From contig JAGTJL010000004.1 in the NCBI GenBank assembly GCA_020746875.1, positions 1,364,001 through 1,428,000 of the forward strand: a DNA stretch of 64,000 nucleotides, in the 5' to 3' direction. This DNA comes from Rhexocercosporidium sp. MPI-PUGE-AT-0058 (taxonomy: Eukaryota > Ascomycota > Leotiomycetes > Helotiales). Shown here one piece after another: positions 22,061 to 34,622 of this stretch. The notes under the pieces were generated by a model. The model did no database searches, was not told the DNA's origin, and worked only from the letters and a program-made list of their open reading frames with translations. The translations under genes and the position numbers were made by a program. Numbering within the stretch: position 1 is the first letter of the stretch; every line of letters starts with the position of its first letter.

Positions 22061-23776
22061 TGATTTGGCTGGGCACGAAGATGATAATTGCACGGCTCTG
22101 GCGTTTTGTACGATGATTGCATTTTTACAGGATGGGAGGTCATCATGAGCATGGAATGGGGTTCTTGGGGGAGTTTCCGGGTACTGGAATGAATGGGAGG
22201 TTAGGCGCATACCCGGAGAATCAATGGGATGCCTCTCTGGACTGGCGGAGCGCTACCCTGAGTTTAAGCAATTCAGCTGAGCTGTTACCATGGTTGAGGG
22301 AAGTTGTAATTATTGGATGGAACGAAAGCGTCCAAGTTGGCATAGACGTGAACACTCTCGAAGAATTGAAGGCTCGTCATGAGTTTGAAAATTGGTGAAG
22401 TACATGAACGTTCGTCACGATTCCGAATACTAGTCGAGAATTCGAACACTCTTCAACAGCCTTTCTTTTTTCTCTCCGGGTCACCTGAAAGATCCCTAAG
22501 CTGGTGTTTCTAAAATCGCGACATGGTGTGTGTGGTGCCTCGCGAGCTGAAGGGGAACGGATGCGGGATTACTGTTCCCAGCTGCCCATGCCCCAGCCCC
22601 TGAAATAGACACGATCCACATGCATCCATCCATCGCGATCCTCACCGCTCGCAGCGTGGATGTGAGTGACGGTTGTTTCGCCCACGTTATCGTGCGTGTC
22701 CGAGATTGCGCCCCTTCTCTTTGCCGGATATGGGAGACGCCTGGTGTGTGTAATCCGGATGATGTGAGAGGAGCCTTTTCACTTGAAGTCATCACACGGA
22801 AGAAGTGGGAACCTTGATTGAGTGACGAGACGATGAAATGCCCGGGCTGCCTAGAGCGGTCGGAGGGATCCTCAAACTCTGCGCGTGCCGTGGAAAAGCA
22901 AGCCAACAGAGTTAGGATCGCATGGTCGGAATGAATGGATGGAACGGAGGAAGGGCCCGCCACTCCCTCCTGGTCAAGATGAAGCAGGAGGAGGGGGAGG
23001 AGGAGGAGGAGGAATGAAAGATAGGAAACGTCTAGCTAATGAATGTACTGCACTGCTTGGTAACTTCTACAGAAAAGAGATAAATGTTGTATGTAGTAAT
23101 TCTAGGGGATATTTGAGAATGCCTTTCGCGCCTGCTAGGAATATTTACTTGGGGGGAGGTGTAGGTGGAGGTGGAGGAGGAGGAGGAGGAGTGAGGTGGT
23201 GGTGGAGGAGTAGGAATAGGAGTAGGAAGAGGTGTAGATATCACCGAGCGTGCGGGAGGGGGAGGAGCGAAGAAAAAAAAGAAGGCTAAGGCTAAGGAAG
23301 GTTCGCTTGCGGCACACCAACCACAGCCTCCAGCCACTGGCACTAGCCCCAATCCCCAAATGTTCGTACCTCCTACCAGCAAAGCCAGCCAGACTGCTGC
23401 CAAACCCTCACAGTCGCCGCGGTTCGTTCTAAGATGATGCCCTGAGACCTAACCTTGAGAATGGCGCTCCGCTTCGCCATCTCTCCTCTATTCCGGCATC
23501 ATCCCCCCTAATCATTTCTGCCTTCGAACACATCATCACCATCACCATCCCGCATCGCCAGCACCCTGTCGGCGCCGAGGTCAATAATTCCCCCAAACCT
23601 GCCAGGACGGAGCGAGTGACTTGACTGACTGACGGACGGACTGACTGACGACTTCAAAGAACCAGCCAGCCAGCCAGCCAGCCCTGTCCGCAAACACCAA
23701 CGCCAATTTCTCTCATCATCCATCCTCCTCTTTCTTCCTCTTCCATCCTCCACCAACCTCAAACCCCACCACTACC
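22061..23776. other. Intergenic with GGA-type simple repeats
   Basis: About 1.7 kb without a convincing gene. It contains GGA/GGT-rich purine tracts at about 22,988-23,014 and 23,152-23,210. GACTGACTGACG-type repeats lie at about 23,620-23,650 and CCAG repeats at about 23,660-23,685. The open frames here are products of these repeats. The right end must hold the promoter and leader of the IES4-like gene. Confidence 0.65.
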
Positions 23777-24766
23777 ATGGCACCTCCAACCAAACAAACT
23801 GCTGCTGTTGGAGGCCGAAGAAAATCATCCAAGGCGAGCTTGATGGTCACGTTGAAACTGCCATCCAAGCTGCTCCAACAATTCGAGCCCGCTCCGGTCG
23901 CTGAGGAACAGATTGCGAAGATTGAGAAGGAGGAATCCCCATCAAAGGAATCATCGTCGACCATCTCGACTACACTCCTCGTTGCGACCAGCTCGAATGG
24001 CGATGCTCCCCCCGAGTCGGCCACCAACACGCCTGTTGCTGCCAGTACCCCCGTCCCCTCCTCGATGCCTCCTCCCACGGAAATCGTCAAGAAGAGAGGT
24101 GTTAAGAGATCTGGTCCAGCTTTGGGTCCCGATGGACTTCCTAAGCCTCGAGGCAAGCCTGGCCCCAAGAAGAAGGCAAGATTGTAAGCACAGAAATCCC
24201 ATCGCTCTCCGGGTTGCGCATTTGATCTATCATTCATCACATTACTTCGCCCTGGCATGAACTATCAATTTGCAATCATCTACGAGAATCAATTCACTAA
24301 TGTATTACTCAATAGGGAGGACGGTTCAATCGATCACTCGGCCAGCGTTCCTCGAGCAGCAAATGGCACCGCAGCCCACAAACTCGGACCGAAGGCCAAC
24401 CAAGGCGCAATTAATGCCGGTCTTCGCGCTCTCGATCGATCAGGAAAGCCATGTCGCAAGTGGCAGAAGGGGTCCTTCAAGCTTAAGAGCTTCACTGGTG
24501 TGATCTGGGAGATACCACGATGGACCGCTCCACCAAGAATCACCCTCCAAGCCAATTCCGAGAGCTCTACCTCGGGGGACAGCAGCAAGGAGAACAAAGA
24601 CAACAGTCAGATGGAGAGCGAGAAGAGTGAGAAGAGCAATAATGGAGTCGATGTTGATATGAAGAGCAATGTCAGCAACTTGGTCTCATCGCCGGCCCCC
24701 TCTCTTCCTCCACCTTCTTCGGCCACACCAGTCACACCGGGTCCCGTCGTCGAGGCTTCCGCATAG
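23777..24766 (+). CDS. IES4: INO80 complex subunit Ies4-like protein
   Basis: Two exons, 23777-24183 and 24316-24766, phase 2; 285 aa. The N-terminus has the short conserved block SLMVTLKLPSKLLQQF. A Ser/Thr/Pro linker and a basic patch follow (KKRGVKRSGPALGPDGLPKP with RGKPGPKKKARL). The second exon continues with HKLGPKANQGAINAGLRALD and KPCRKWQKGSFKLKSFTGV, then a disordered acidic/Pro tail. This arrangement matches the Ies4 family (fungal DUF1711-type proteins). Ies4 is a nuclear subunit of the INO80 chromatin remodeler, linked in yeast to the checkpoint. The 132-nt intron contains an ATG-open shadow frame. Confidence 0.82.
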
Positions 24767-26332
24767 AAGGATACTTTTCGACAATAAATTTTTCTTTCTC
24801 GGCAAGTGTATCAGTACATATTTCCCAAGCAAAAACAACTTCCGTCTGTCACGGTCCTCACGGAACTGAGCAGATATTGTGGCTGGATCTCTTCACAAGA
24901 GACAATCGGTCGGATCTCGAGTACTTAGACGGTTACTTGGGTTCTGCTCTTTCTACTTGCTGCCACTTCTTTACGGCTATGGAAAAAAAACTAGGGGCGT
25001 TGATATTTTGCAGCATGGGCGGTTACCAAGTGAATGGGAATGGCGATTTTGGCGTTGTTCTTTCTTTCGGGCATCAGCACTGGCGCTGGAACAGGTCCAC
25101 ATTGTATCATAGAAACCGCATGGCTGTATTAGTGCTTAAGAATAAAAGCACGTTTTCTCGAGGCTTTTTGGGGGGCGCTTCTCCTAACTTCTACTGGCAA
25201 ACTTGGATCACTTGCTCGCTTTCTGATTTCAGCGGCCTACTTCTCATGCCTTACCGTTCAACATCTAACTTATTTCATACCCTCAGTCTGTTATTCAAGG
25301 TGAGCAGTATTCTTCTTATTGCTAATGTGCCCCCAGATCTCTGCTATCTGCTTGTTTTGATGTTGAGGTGCGATGGTCCTGCGAAAATGCCCCTTGGGCG
25401 ATGCAACTCGCTCAGTCCAAGTCGTCCCAGCAAGGAAGTGCAGCCAATGACAAAGAAATTGATAGCTTGCGAGCTTCTTTGCCTTGGTAGGCCTGCTTTG
25501 GTCAAATCATGTACTTAGCTTGCTGTAAATTGACAAGTGGCTCTTGATGAGTTGTCATGTCGAGGTTCCTTCTGTATGGGTGGTTGAGGCCGCTGGCTGT
25601 TACTCGGAGGATTCAATGTAATCACCACTGAGAACTTTAGATTTAGACAATTACTAATTTACAGAATCAGATTTCGTAGCTATAAGGTTTAAGTTTTCAA
25701 GACTAGAAATCGTGGAATGTTATGATCAGGAGGACACATGAAATTTGCTATTGTCCACAGCTTCAAGGGACAAAAGTGGCCGCTCGTTGGGTTACCGGAA
25801 CCAGTTATTGAACGCAAAGTATATTCGACAACCATAAATTATTTTGCATAAATGATCTATTCCAAGATTACATATGCATAAATATCTCAAAGTAAGAGCG
25901 ACTAATTCGCCATAACTTCCGTTGGGAATGGAATATGTCATTCGAACTGTCTCGTGATCAGACCCACCAAGGTAAGCTAGTCGCAACTTGCATCGGCCTC
26001 GCAGCACCTCATCGTTCATCATACTTTACTTATCTCTCCCAGTACTCTCGACTTTTCCAAATAATAATATTTTCAGATGGACGCACATGCTAGTCTGCAG
26101 CTCTGGTAGAGCTATCCGTGATCTATTCTGAATCTGCCACTGTCTTCTGGCCATGAAACGCCATTCACCACGTCTACAACCCCCCACGATAGTCCGTTTT
26201 TGATCTGAGTACGCCTTTTACAGTCACAGGACTGGAAACCGCTTGCGAACTATCTATTTCTCTCATTTCTGCGAATTCCGTACGCCTGACAACCAACCAA
26301 TAGCCCAAAATAGACACCTTGACAGCCTCAAC
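24767..26332. other. Intergenic, nothing recognised
   Basis: About 1.57 kb. A frame at 24,877-25,518 is open but begins at TTG and shows no domain or composition like a real protein. Probably the 3' UTR of IES4 and a long leader of the next gene. Confidence 0.6.
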
Positions 26333-29300
26333 ATGTCAAGCTCCAACATGCCAACTGGGGCGTCCGGATTCATGCCACGAAGATCATCTTACGCCTCGGT
26401 CGTTTCCGGTGCAGCTGTAGGGAGCCCTCATCAGTATTCACAAGTGATGAGATCTGGCGCATTTGCCCACCTGGCCCATTCAGAACTCGACCCTAGCTAC
26501 GACTTCACCTCATACCACAACCTGAGCGGCCACTCGCGACACGATTCTCGAGGATACGATATGGACTTCAATACAAATGGGGGCACGCATGGGCGGTCTG
26601 GGTCTTGGGCTCGGGGTGGACAGTTACCAAGCTTCTCAAGTGCTTTTGGGCCTCTTGTTAATGGTTATGGCTATGCTGGTCTTGGTGGCGGGCATGTGGA
26701 TCAGTTCTTTACGCCATCGTATCTAAAGGGGTCGAAATATGTACAAAGGTTGGAGGATGCGCACAGGGCGAAGGTTGCAGCACACAAGGACGGGCACTCT
26801 ACACACTCCTCCCAGCCAGGTTCTCTCTCGACAAGTGCCAGTAGTATAAACCTACACACGAAGATAGCCCCTTCACACCGAGGCATGACATATGACTTGA
26901 TTGAGAAAGCTCCGCCGATCGAGGACGAGATGCTGGCTCCCCTGCCGTCAAGATGGAATAGTCAGGACAAGTACGGAGGGTTGGAGGTCTTGTCAGATGG
27001 GCAGGAAATCAAGTTTACGGGACCAAAGTCTGATCGAGACCGAGATTTGGAAGCTTGTGCCATACGGGCGGACCATCCCATGCCTCCTCAGTGCGGGATC
27101 TACTATTTCGAGGTAACGATAATATCTAGAAAGAGAGAAGAGTATGTCGATATTTTGTCAGAGCATTTACCAAACCATTTTTCTAACTCACTTTGCAGGA
27201 GCTCTATTGGAATCGGATTTTCGAGCAAGAACGTCCCATTATCACGGTTACCAGGTTGGGAACCAGAATCCTGGGCTTATCATGGAGATGATGGACATTC
27301 GTTCTGCTGTAACAGTTCAGGTAAACACTACGGGCCACCATTTAACGCCGGAGATATTATAGGATGTGGGATAAATTTCAGATCCAACTCTGCATTCTTT
27401 ACGAAAAATGGGGATCATCTAGGTTTGTTGCTGCCAATCTTGAAAGTTTAGAGCGATCCTTGCTAACGATGCAAAGGTACCGCCTTCCGTGATATCAACA
27501 AAGAGAAACTCTATCCTTCGGTGGGCATGAAGAAGTCGGGAGAGCACGTCCGAGTAAATTTTGGGCAAACTCCTTTTGTCTTTGACATAGATGGCATGAT
27601 GTCGGCAAGTAACCATTTCTTTTCTTATTCCCCAACTTCTTTTGGCTCTCCCAGCAGTCATCCCTCTGCGGTTGGTTCAAATACTTCGGGATCTGCAAGG
27701 CCATCACAACGAGTCGGTCCCCAAGCAGAAGCTTCGGCGTCCCTACAACTTCACGGCGATCGAGGCTACTCAGACGACGAGCCACCTCCTTTAGTATCTC
27801 CCTCGCCTCATCAAACACCCCGGATGAACTTTCGAGACCCCGTTGCAGACCTTCGAGCCGCTGTTCGGATTCAAAGAGCAGGTACTGAAGCAGTCAACTT
27901 TATATTCAGCCTAGGCGAGTCTGTGATTTCGAACCCTCCTAGGAGCGCACGTACAACACTCCTGCTAGAGACATTGGAACTAGATTCAAGAGAGAGGATT
28001 TTGAATAACACCGAACGACATATCATACGTATCGCAGCGGGCATCGACGAGCATCGAGCATCATTGCTAGCATCCGGAAGCCCAGTCCGCGACATCCATT
28101 GGAATCGAATTGCCGCGAGTGAACGTGCCCTGGACGATTTGGGAGACCGCATAAGCCGAGAGTTTTCCTCACCACTTACAACTGTTGACTCCGAGATGTC
28201 GTCTAACACTCCAGATGTTGACAACCCGGAAGCTGCACTAGCCAGAATGCAGGCAATGGCAGCTCGAGAGCGGGCAGCACGGGATCGATTTAGAGGGCTG
28301 GCCAATGATCTCAGAGTGGCCGAACGTTTGGGGCTACCATCCAATTCTACGAGCCATCCTAGTCTTCCGTTGGATACTCAGGCCATGCCGCCTCCACCTC
28401 CACGATCCAGTTCAGTCGTTTATGTCGGAAACCCGTTAAATATCCAAAATAGGCCGCCTCCACCTCCACCACATAGGGAACTGCGGAAGAAGCCAAAGAA
28501 TGTGAATTCAATGACTGACTATGAAATACAGCAAGAAAGAAAGCAGATTAGACAACAGATTGAGATGACCAACACAGTCAAACTTGCACCACCTCTAAGC
28601 GAAACTGACTTGATTCAGTCATTGGTATGTTTATTGGATCTCAACTCCTTTTCTGCACCTCGCTAACCGACTCCGGCAGGTACTACAATTCCTTAGTCAC
28701 GATGGCTATGTCGAGACTGCTAGAGCTTTCGCAGCAGAAGTCCACTCGGAGAAGAAGGCATTGAGTTTAGACCCAAATGCTATCATCGAAGGCGTTGATG
28801 TGAAAGAGGATGAAGATGCAAGCCATCGACAACGTGAGCCAATCGCATTCAGAGATGCCAGGAGCAAAGACTAACATAGATTCAGGAATCCGGAAAGCTG
28901 TACTTGAAGGAGACGTCGACAAGGCTCTGAAACACACTAACGCGTTTTACCCCAATGTGCTGAAAGACAATGAACATGTCTCGTTTCGACTGAAATGCAG
29001 AAAGTATGATTAGTGAACCTATATGAAAGCCCTGGACAACTGCTCACTTTATTCCCAGATTCATCGAGATGATCCGCCAAGGGGCCGAGATGCAGAATTC
29101 AAGTCACTCAAACGGTGTCAAGAAGAGCAACGGCCATAGCGGAGACTGGTACGATGACGTTACCCAGGGTATGGATCTAGACGACCACCAAAGCCAAGCC
29201 AACAACTGGGACCGGATGGAAACGGAGGAGTCATCGGAGAATCAAAACGACTATCATCGACTAGTGCAAGAAACATTAGCATATGGTCAAGCCCTCCAAG

Positions 29301-29664
29301 CGGAGTACAAAGATGATCCGCGAAGAGAAATCAGCAAAGCACTCGAAGAGGCATTTGCATTGATGGCATACACGGATCCTTTGAATGCCAAAGAGGTGTC
29401 CCATCAGCTTGACCCCAGCGGCCGAGCAGCCGTTGCGGAGGAGCTAAACTCTGCAATCCTGCGTAAGTTCGAAGTATACCATGTCTTCTCTCGGCTCCTC
29501 GCTAACAGAAGATAGTCTCTCTCGGTAAATCATCTACTGCAGCCCTTGAAAAGTTGATTCAACAGAGCACCGTCCTTCTCGAAGAGCTCGGAGAGGCCGG
29601 CGGCCCTGGTGCTTTCGTTAGCATAGACGACTTCGTTAAGATCAGGCCCACCAACGAACTTTAG
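26333..29664 (+). CDS. VID30: RanBPM/Gid1-type GID (CTLH) ubiquitin-ligase subunit
   Basis: Seven exons: 26333-27141, 27199-27422, 27477-28624, 28680-28833, 28886-29003, 29059-29462, 29516-29664; 1001 aa as read, all phases checked. Order: a disordered N-terminus with a PSYLKGSKYVQRLEDAHRAK block, then a SPRY domain from RWNSQDKYGGLEVLSDGQEI through IGCGINFRSNSAFFTKNGDH to VRVNFGQTPFVFDIDGMM. A LisH follows (LQFLSHDGYVETARAFAAEV), then CTLH (RKAVLEGDVDKALKHTNAFY) and CRA (KALEEAFALMAYTDPL). Gid1/Vid30 is the scaffold of the GID ligase that degrades gluconeogenic enzymes. Between SPRY and LisH lies an unusual in-frame segment, 27605-28531 (309 codons). Removing it would join GMMS directly to QERKQIRQQIE and give 692 aa. 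Confidence 0.93.
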
Positions 29665-31703
29665 TTATTTGAACTTTGCAGCAACACCTGTGGCGGATAG
29701 CGACTCGAATTTTCACTCATGGAAGACACATTCTTCAGCGGCGTACAGTTTCCTCTCTTCTCTAGCATGCATGCATTGTGGATACGGTGTAATAGGTCTG
29801 GCTTCTTCCTTGCAGCACTCCTCTTTGTTTTCACAGCCCTAGAGGTAGCCAATCGGGTCTATCTAGGGATGGGGTTCGGGCGACCAAGCAAGCGATCAAG
29901 ACTGGGTGGCGGTTCTCTTTTTTGTTCTCTCTGCTTCAGCGGGTTTTATTGACTTTACGAGATTATGGGCTGGTCTGACAGACTTTTACGCTGCGTAGCT
30001 TTAGATTGGGGGTGGATGGGCTGGGCTGGTGTTCTTCTGGCTGAGAGCTTTTGCCGTTGCCTGTACTTTGAGCTGGTTAGGTAGCTGGTTGGTTGGATGA
30101 CTATGCTTGATCGCCAACCTAAATGTTGCTATTAGGAATACTACATCCACACTACTACACTACATTACTTTACATTACCTCATCCATCCTGCCTGCCTAG
30201 ATCCAGCTTCGGAAAATCTCGAGCCAGTTAGTCGATACAGCCCAGCGCGTAACTTCGTAAGTGACATGTGAAGACCCAGGGGAAGTACTGCAAGAGCCGG
30301 ATTGACTTTCGGCTGGCTGCACGACATCGGAGGCACGCTCTACTCAAATTCATGTGAACCTCTACAAGGGTGTTTATGAGGAGCCTAGGGAGTTTATGAA
30401 ATCGGATGGGAAGGCGGTCGCATTTAGGCATTAGGCATTTGGCATTTGGCAAGTACTGTACATGAATGAAAGAGCGCAGGCGGCCGTATAACCGGCCGAT
30501 GCTGTTGGTTCCCAAGATAGAAGGAGAGCAGGGTAGGAGGGCGTCTAAGGGAAAGGGGGGGGATTAAAAAAAAATTTCATGCAGTGTGTTTTTTTTTTTT
30601 TGCTCTGTGGAAATGTTCTGTGTAAGGTTGGTTGGTTGGTTGGTTGGTAGGTAGGTTGGTACCTATGGACCATGGGTATTGTCGGTAGTGGTGTTGGTTT
30701 GTTGAGTCTAGGTCGATGTATGTATGTATGCAATGCATGTATGCAGCTGTCTACATGGAGAAGTTGAGGAGAAAAATAGAATGAGTGTTTAGCAAGGGTT
30801 GGAGAGAGGAGAGAAGAGGACAGAGGACCGAATTCGGTATGCATGGCATGGCATGGCATGGCACAGGGACACAAGCGTGGTTGAACAATGCATACGACAC
30901 GTCTTCCGTTATGTTGTGTGATGAAACCAAGAGATTGTAATCCGGTTTTTTGCACGGAGCCATGCTCTAGAGACGAGTCTCGAGGCGAGCTGTAGCTAGC
31001 TGAATTGGAAAGGAGTAACGGTGAATTTGATTATGAGACAGAAGTCAAGGATTATTGTCTGGCATTATTTTGTGATTCTAGATTCTAGCAACGCCCTTTT
31101 CCTGCCGACTGTGATATGTTTATATCCCTCTCATGCCAGAAAAACGGCATCCCTTCATCCTTCTCCGGGGAACTCATACCAACAAACAAAGAACCGGAAA
31201 AAAAAAAGGACTTGAATGCAAATAATGAAGTGGCGCTGATTGATATATAACCCCTAAACACCATAAACCCCCAGTGAAGATAGAATAAAAACGCCCTGAT
31301 ATGCTGCAGTGATCAATCAGCCAAATGATTGATATCCCCTTAAATCCCTCCTCTTTCCGTGTGGATCGAACGAGAGTAACATTTCCCTTCCCTTCTAATA
31401 ACCGGCCGGTCCATTGTTGTATATTGTGTGCGGCGAAAATGATTGCGAGGATGAATAAAATCCAAAAATTCAAACACGAGTTCGAGTTGACCGACAGAAC
31501 CCGTTTTCAAATCCCTTGACGGTTGTCTGCAAGAGGTGTCCCCAGCTTACTCGTAGCTCTGACATGTAAAGCAAGAAATCAGGGTGGTTATCTCTCATCT
31601 CGCCCCTCGCCCCTCTTCATCCCGAGGTTCCTCCCCGACCGAATACGGACCGAAAGACCCTCCCTCCAACTTCACTCCATATCCAACTCCACATTATATC
31701 AGA
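29665..31703. other. Intergenic with simple repeats
   Basis: About 2 kb lacking a credible gene. It contains a T12 run near 30,589, GGTT tandem repeats (30,625-30,660), a TGTA/TGCA run (about 30,717-30,745) and GGCAT pentamers (30,840-30,861). The GID gene's 3' UTR occupies the left edge. Confidence 0.65.
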
Positions 31704-31985
31704 TCAGATCGCCACGCCTTCCAAATCCCGCATCAGACACGCCATCTGAGCTCGTTTTGCAGCCTCGGCAACTAAATTGAAGTCTCGGAGGAAGGGCGAC
31801 GTTGCGTCGTTCGTACGTGGCTGTTGTGGGGGACGCTGTGGTATTTGCTGCTGGTATTGCTTTTGCTGGGCTTGGGTTTGCGGTGCGGATGTTGGACCGC
31901 TGGGTTGAGTGGATGTATTCGTGGAGGTGAAGTAGGAGGTTTGGTTCTGCGGGGGCAGGCGGGGGGAGGAGAGTGGTGCTTCCAT
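31704..31985 (-). CDS. Possible small Gln/Pro-rich protein with a conserved-looking C-terminal helix
   Basis: 93-codon single frame beginning at a clear ATG. The first 60 residues are Pro/Gln/Thr rich (QAQQKQYQQQIPQRPPQQPR). The last 28 form an amphipathic helix, FLRDFNLVAEAAKRAQMACL followed by MRDLEGVAI, then stop. The abrupt change from low complexity to a helix that ends just before the stop looks like a genuine coding signal rather than chance. I do not recognise the family with certainty. No neighbour suggests a function. A second frame on the same strand (31,699-32,118) overlaps it and seems less protein-like. Confidence 0.45.
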   Translation of the reverse strand: MEAPLSSPRLPPQNQTSYFTSTNTSTQPSGPTSAPQTQAQQKQYQQQIPQRPPQQPRTNDATSPFLRDFNLVAEAAKRAQMACLMRDLEGVAI

Positions 31986-33573
31986 TTTCTGAGGTTATCG
32001 TGTATGACGGGGTTGGTGGGGTGGGAAGATGACTCGGTATATCTATGCTCGTGGATAGTAGGAAAAGGAGCAGAATGCAGATAGAAATAACTTCAATGAA
32101 TTCTTTGGGGGCTGTCAAAAAGTCGAAGGGATGAGGACCGAACGAGGGTTCGTGATGATGCTGAGGTGTGACGAAGAAGAAGAGATCGTGCGACGAACGA
32201 TAATAAGTCGTCTGGGGAGAAGGCAGCCGTGTGTCTCTTTATGAACCTCGGTGGATTGAGGCCGGGAATGGATCAGGCTAAAGGTGGAGGCGGATGTCGG
32301 GAGTCTTGACGTTTTCAGACTGGGCTTCACTTTTTTTGGCAACTTGATTCTCAACTCTTGACTCAAGAGTTTCTCCGCAGTGAAGGAAGAGATGCAGAGA
32401 TCCAAAACAATATGGAGAAATGTGGGCAGGTCTATATCATTATTATGGAGGTGAGACAGGAAAAGAGGAGGGAGGTTGCTGGCAAGATGCCACATCAGCC
32501 ACTTGGCCAGCCTGCTTGCATTGCAGGACCTCTGAGGCCTGGAGGAGGCGTCCTCTGACGGTATCAGTTGGCGCGCATCGCTGAATGCAGCACGAGTGCA
32601 GCCGTCACTACAGTCCAGTACCGCTGTTACATACTGACTGTCATGTCGCCGTACTGTTACAGCCCTGGCATGAAGGGCATGTGCCGAGGACGGGATTCTG
32701 TCCGAACCAGTCTGTGCTTTCTGTACCCCACGCTGTCTGGAGGGATTGTGGAGGTCGGGTTGGCCGAGAGGGGACATGAAGCTGCAGATCTGTAGAAGGG
32801 TCGAGGCTGATTCTCTCTCTGCCTTCAAATCGCAGACCTGGATGTGGTGGTTGATATTGCAGACTTGACATTTGAAAAGGTCCGATAATCCTCAGCGGCA
32901 CAAACTTTCTTCTTGCAGGTTGAGGCAATTAATGAGGCCGAGAACGTAGATATCACCCCACTACAGTGCCCATTCTCCACTGACTGATTATGAAGATCGT
33001 GATTGACAAAGCTCTCTGCCACAACGGCCGCAAGTACCCCGCCAGATCGGGAAGTCAAAACATGAGGTATTAATATGAGCTATCTGTCTGACTATGTAGG
33101 GTAGAGAAAAGTCCGGCGAAAGATGGTTAAAAACATATTTGCAAAAGCAAAAATCGAGATCTTGGAAGAGAAAGGTGCAACAAGTCTCCTTGGGAAACTA
33201 ATCCAAGAGTGAGCATGAGAGACAACCACGTGAAGTAACAGCCAGTCTGATAAATGAAGATGAAACTGAAAGACGTTTTCCGGGATGAAGACATAGAGAA
33301 ACGAAGACATATTCACAGCTTGACAACTGTATCCTGACACCGTTCTAAAGAGATACTCGCAAAATTGAGTCAAGTCAATCGTTAGCAGTCTTGGGGCATT
33401 GTAGAGCGACCGAAGTTGTTGTCTTTGTTGGCTACAGTTCGGAATCATGCGCCGTGGCTCCGAAAGCGGTGAAACCATGATGGCAAAATAACCCGAAACC
33501 CTCTAGCCAATATGCGTCTCGAAAGTCGCGAACGCGCATCAATATCTCGGAGAAAGCACTCAATTCTTTCCCA
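31986..33573. other. Intergenic, nothing recognised
   Basis: About 1.6 kb. The 237-codon minus-strand frame at 32,115-32,828 has no domain, odd composition and no splice partner; I consider it chance. The right end carries the promoter of the metaxin-like gene. Confidence 0.55.
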
Positions 33574-34622
33574 ATGCCACCAAAACAGACTACCGACAGG
33601 ACCCGTACAGATGAGCAGGTCCCCAGCGATGGTCCTTCGTCATCGTTCGCACGGCAGACGGGGAAAGTGAGAGATCTTTTCTCAATCCCAGCGCCCATCA
33701 AGAAACTATTTGACCTGGTACCAGTTGTGGTATATCCAGCGAATCCACTTCCACAACGTGCACCAAAATCTACGAGGATACCGAGTCTCTATGTGTTCAG
33801 TAAGGGTCGGGATGCTGCTGCAGGAAGACCATCGGTCAATCCCAGCTGTCTGAAATGGCAGGTCAGTATATCATAGCTTTCGTCAGGGGATTTTCATTCT
33901 AACTAGCTTGTAGACATTTTTGAACATCGCAGGAATTGATCACCGCCTTGTATCCTCAAACAATCACGCCTCTCCGACGGGCGCTTTACCGTTCCTGCTT
34001 CCAGCTGTACACAATTCAGACAGTTCTCAAGAGACACTCCTCCCGGTCCCTTCGAACAAATTTCTCAAATATGCTACGGAGCATGGTGGCATAGTCGAGG
34101 AGTCTTCTAGTACGCGGTATTCGGCGTATCGGTCTCTTCTAGATCACCGGATACGGAATGCCTGGGTTAGTGCCGTTTGTATACTTTCGTAGATGTAACT
34201 GACAAAAAGTCCAGCTATTTACACTGTACCTCGAACCATTGAACTTCTCTGCAGTCGCCTATCCTCTCTACGTTGCTTCGACTTCCTCCAATCCTATCGT
34301 CCGAGCGTCGATATCACATCAATTGCGAAATGCAGCCGAAGCGGAACTTCTGAAACATACACCAGTTATAGATACGGACGACTTATACAGCGAAGCTGAC
34401 AAGGCATTTGAAGCCCTCTCGATTTTGCTGGGAGAAGACTCTTGGTTCTTCGGAAACGACAAGCCAGCATTGTTCGATGCGAGCGTTTTCGCATACACTC
34501 AATTGCTGCTGGATGATGATTTGGGCTGGAAGGAGAAGAAGCTCTGCCGTGCACTAAGAGTCAGAGACAACCTTGTACAACACCGGGAGAGGTTACTTGT
34601 ACGATACTACGGTGGCTCATGA
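33574..34622 (+). CDS. Metaxin-family mitochondrial outer-membrane protein (SAM/TOB complex)
   Basis: Three exons: 33574-33861, 33914-34165, 34215-34622; 315 aa, phase 0 throughout. The N-terminal thioredoxin/GST-like half shows RIPSLYVFSKGRDAAAGRPS, NPSCLKWQTFLNIAGIDHRL and LPVPSNKFLKYATEHGGI. The C-terminal GST-like half has the metaxin signature LSILLGEDSWFFGNDKPALF followed by DASVFAYTQLLLDD. This places it in the metaxin/Sam35/Sam37 group that helps insert beta-barrel proteins into the outer membrane. Length and lack of a C-terminal membrane helix favour Sam35 (Tob38 in Neurospora), but I cannot exclude another metaxin. Confidence 0.87.

Noticed and set aside
21847..22152. Poly-Ser antisense frame
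   Set aside because: Antisense of the Asp/Glu tract of the CHY/RING protein.
22885..23403. Gly/Arg- and Ser-rich frames on both strands
   Set aside because: Produced by GGA/GGT repeats; open in several frames at once.
24877..25518. 213-codon plus-strand frame after IES4
   Set aside because: Starts at TTG, Ser/Leu/Cys-rich without a domain; likely 3' UTR.
32115..32828. 237-codon minus-strand frame
   Set aside because: Begins far from any clear start context, lacks any motif and overlaps equally long nonsense frames.
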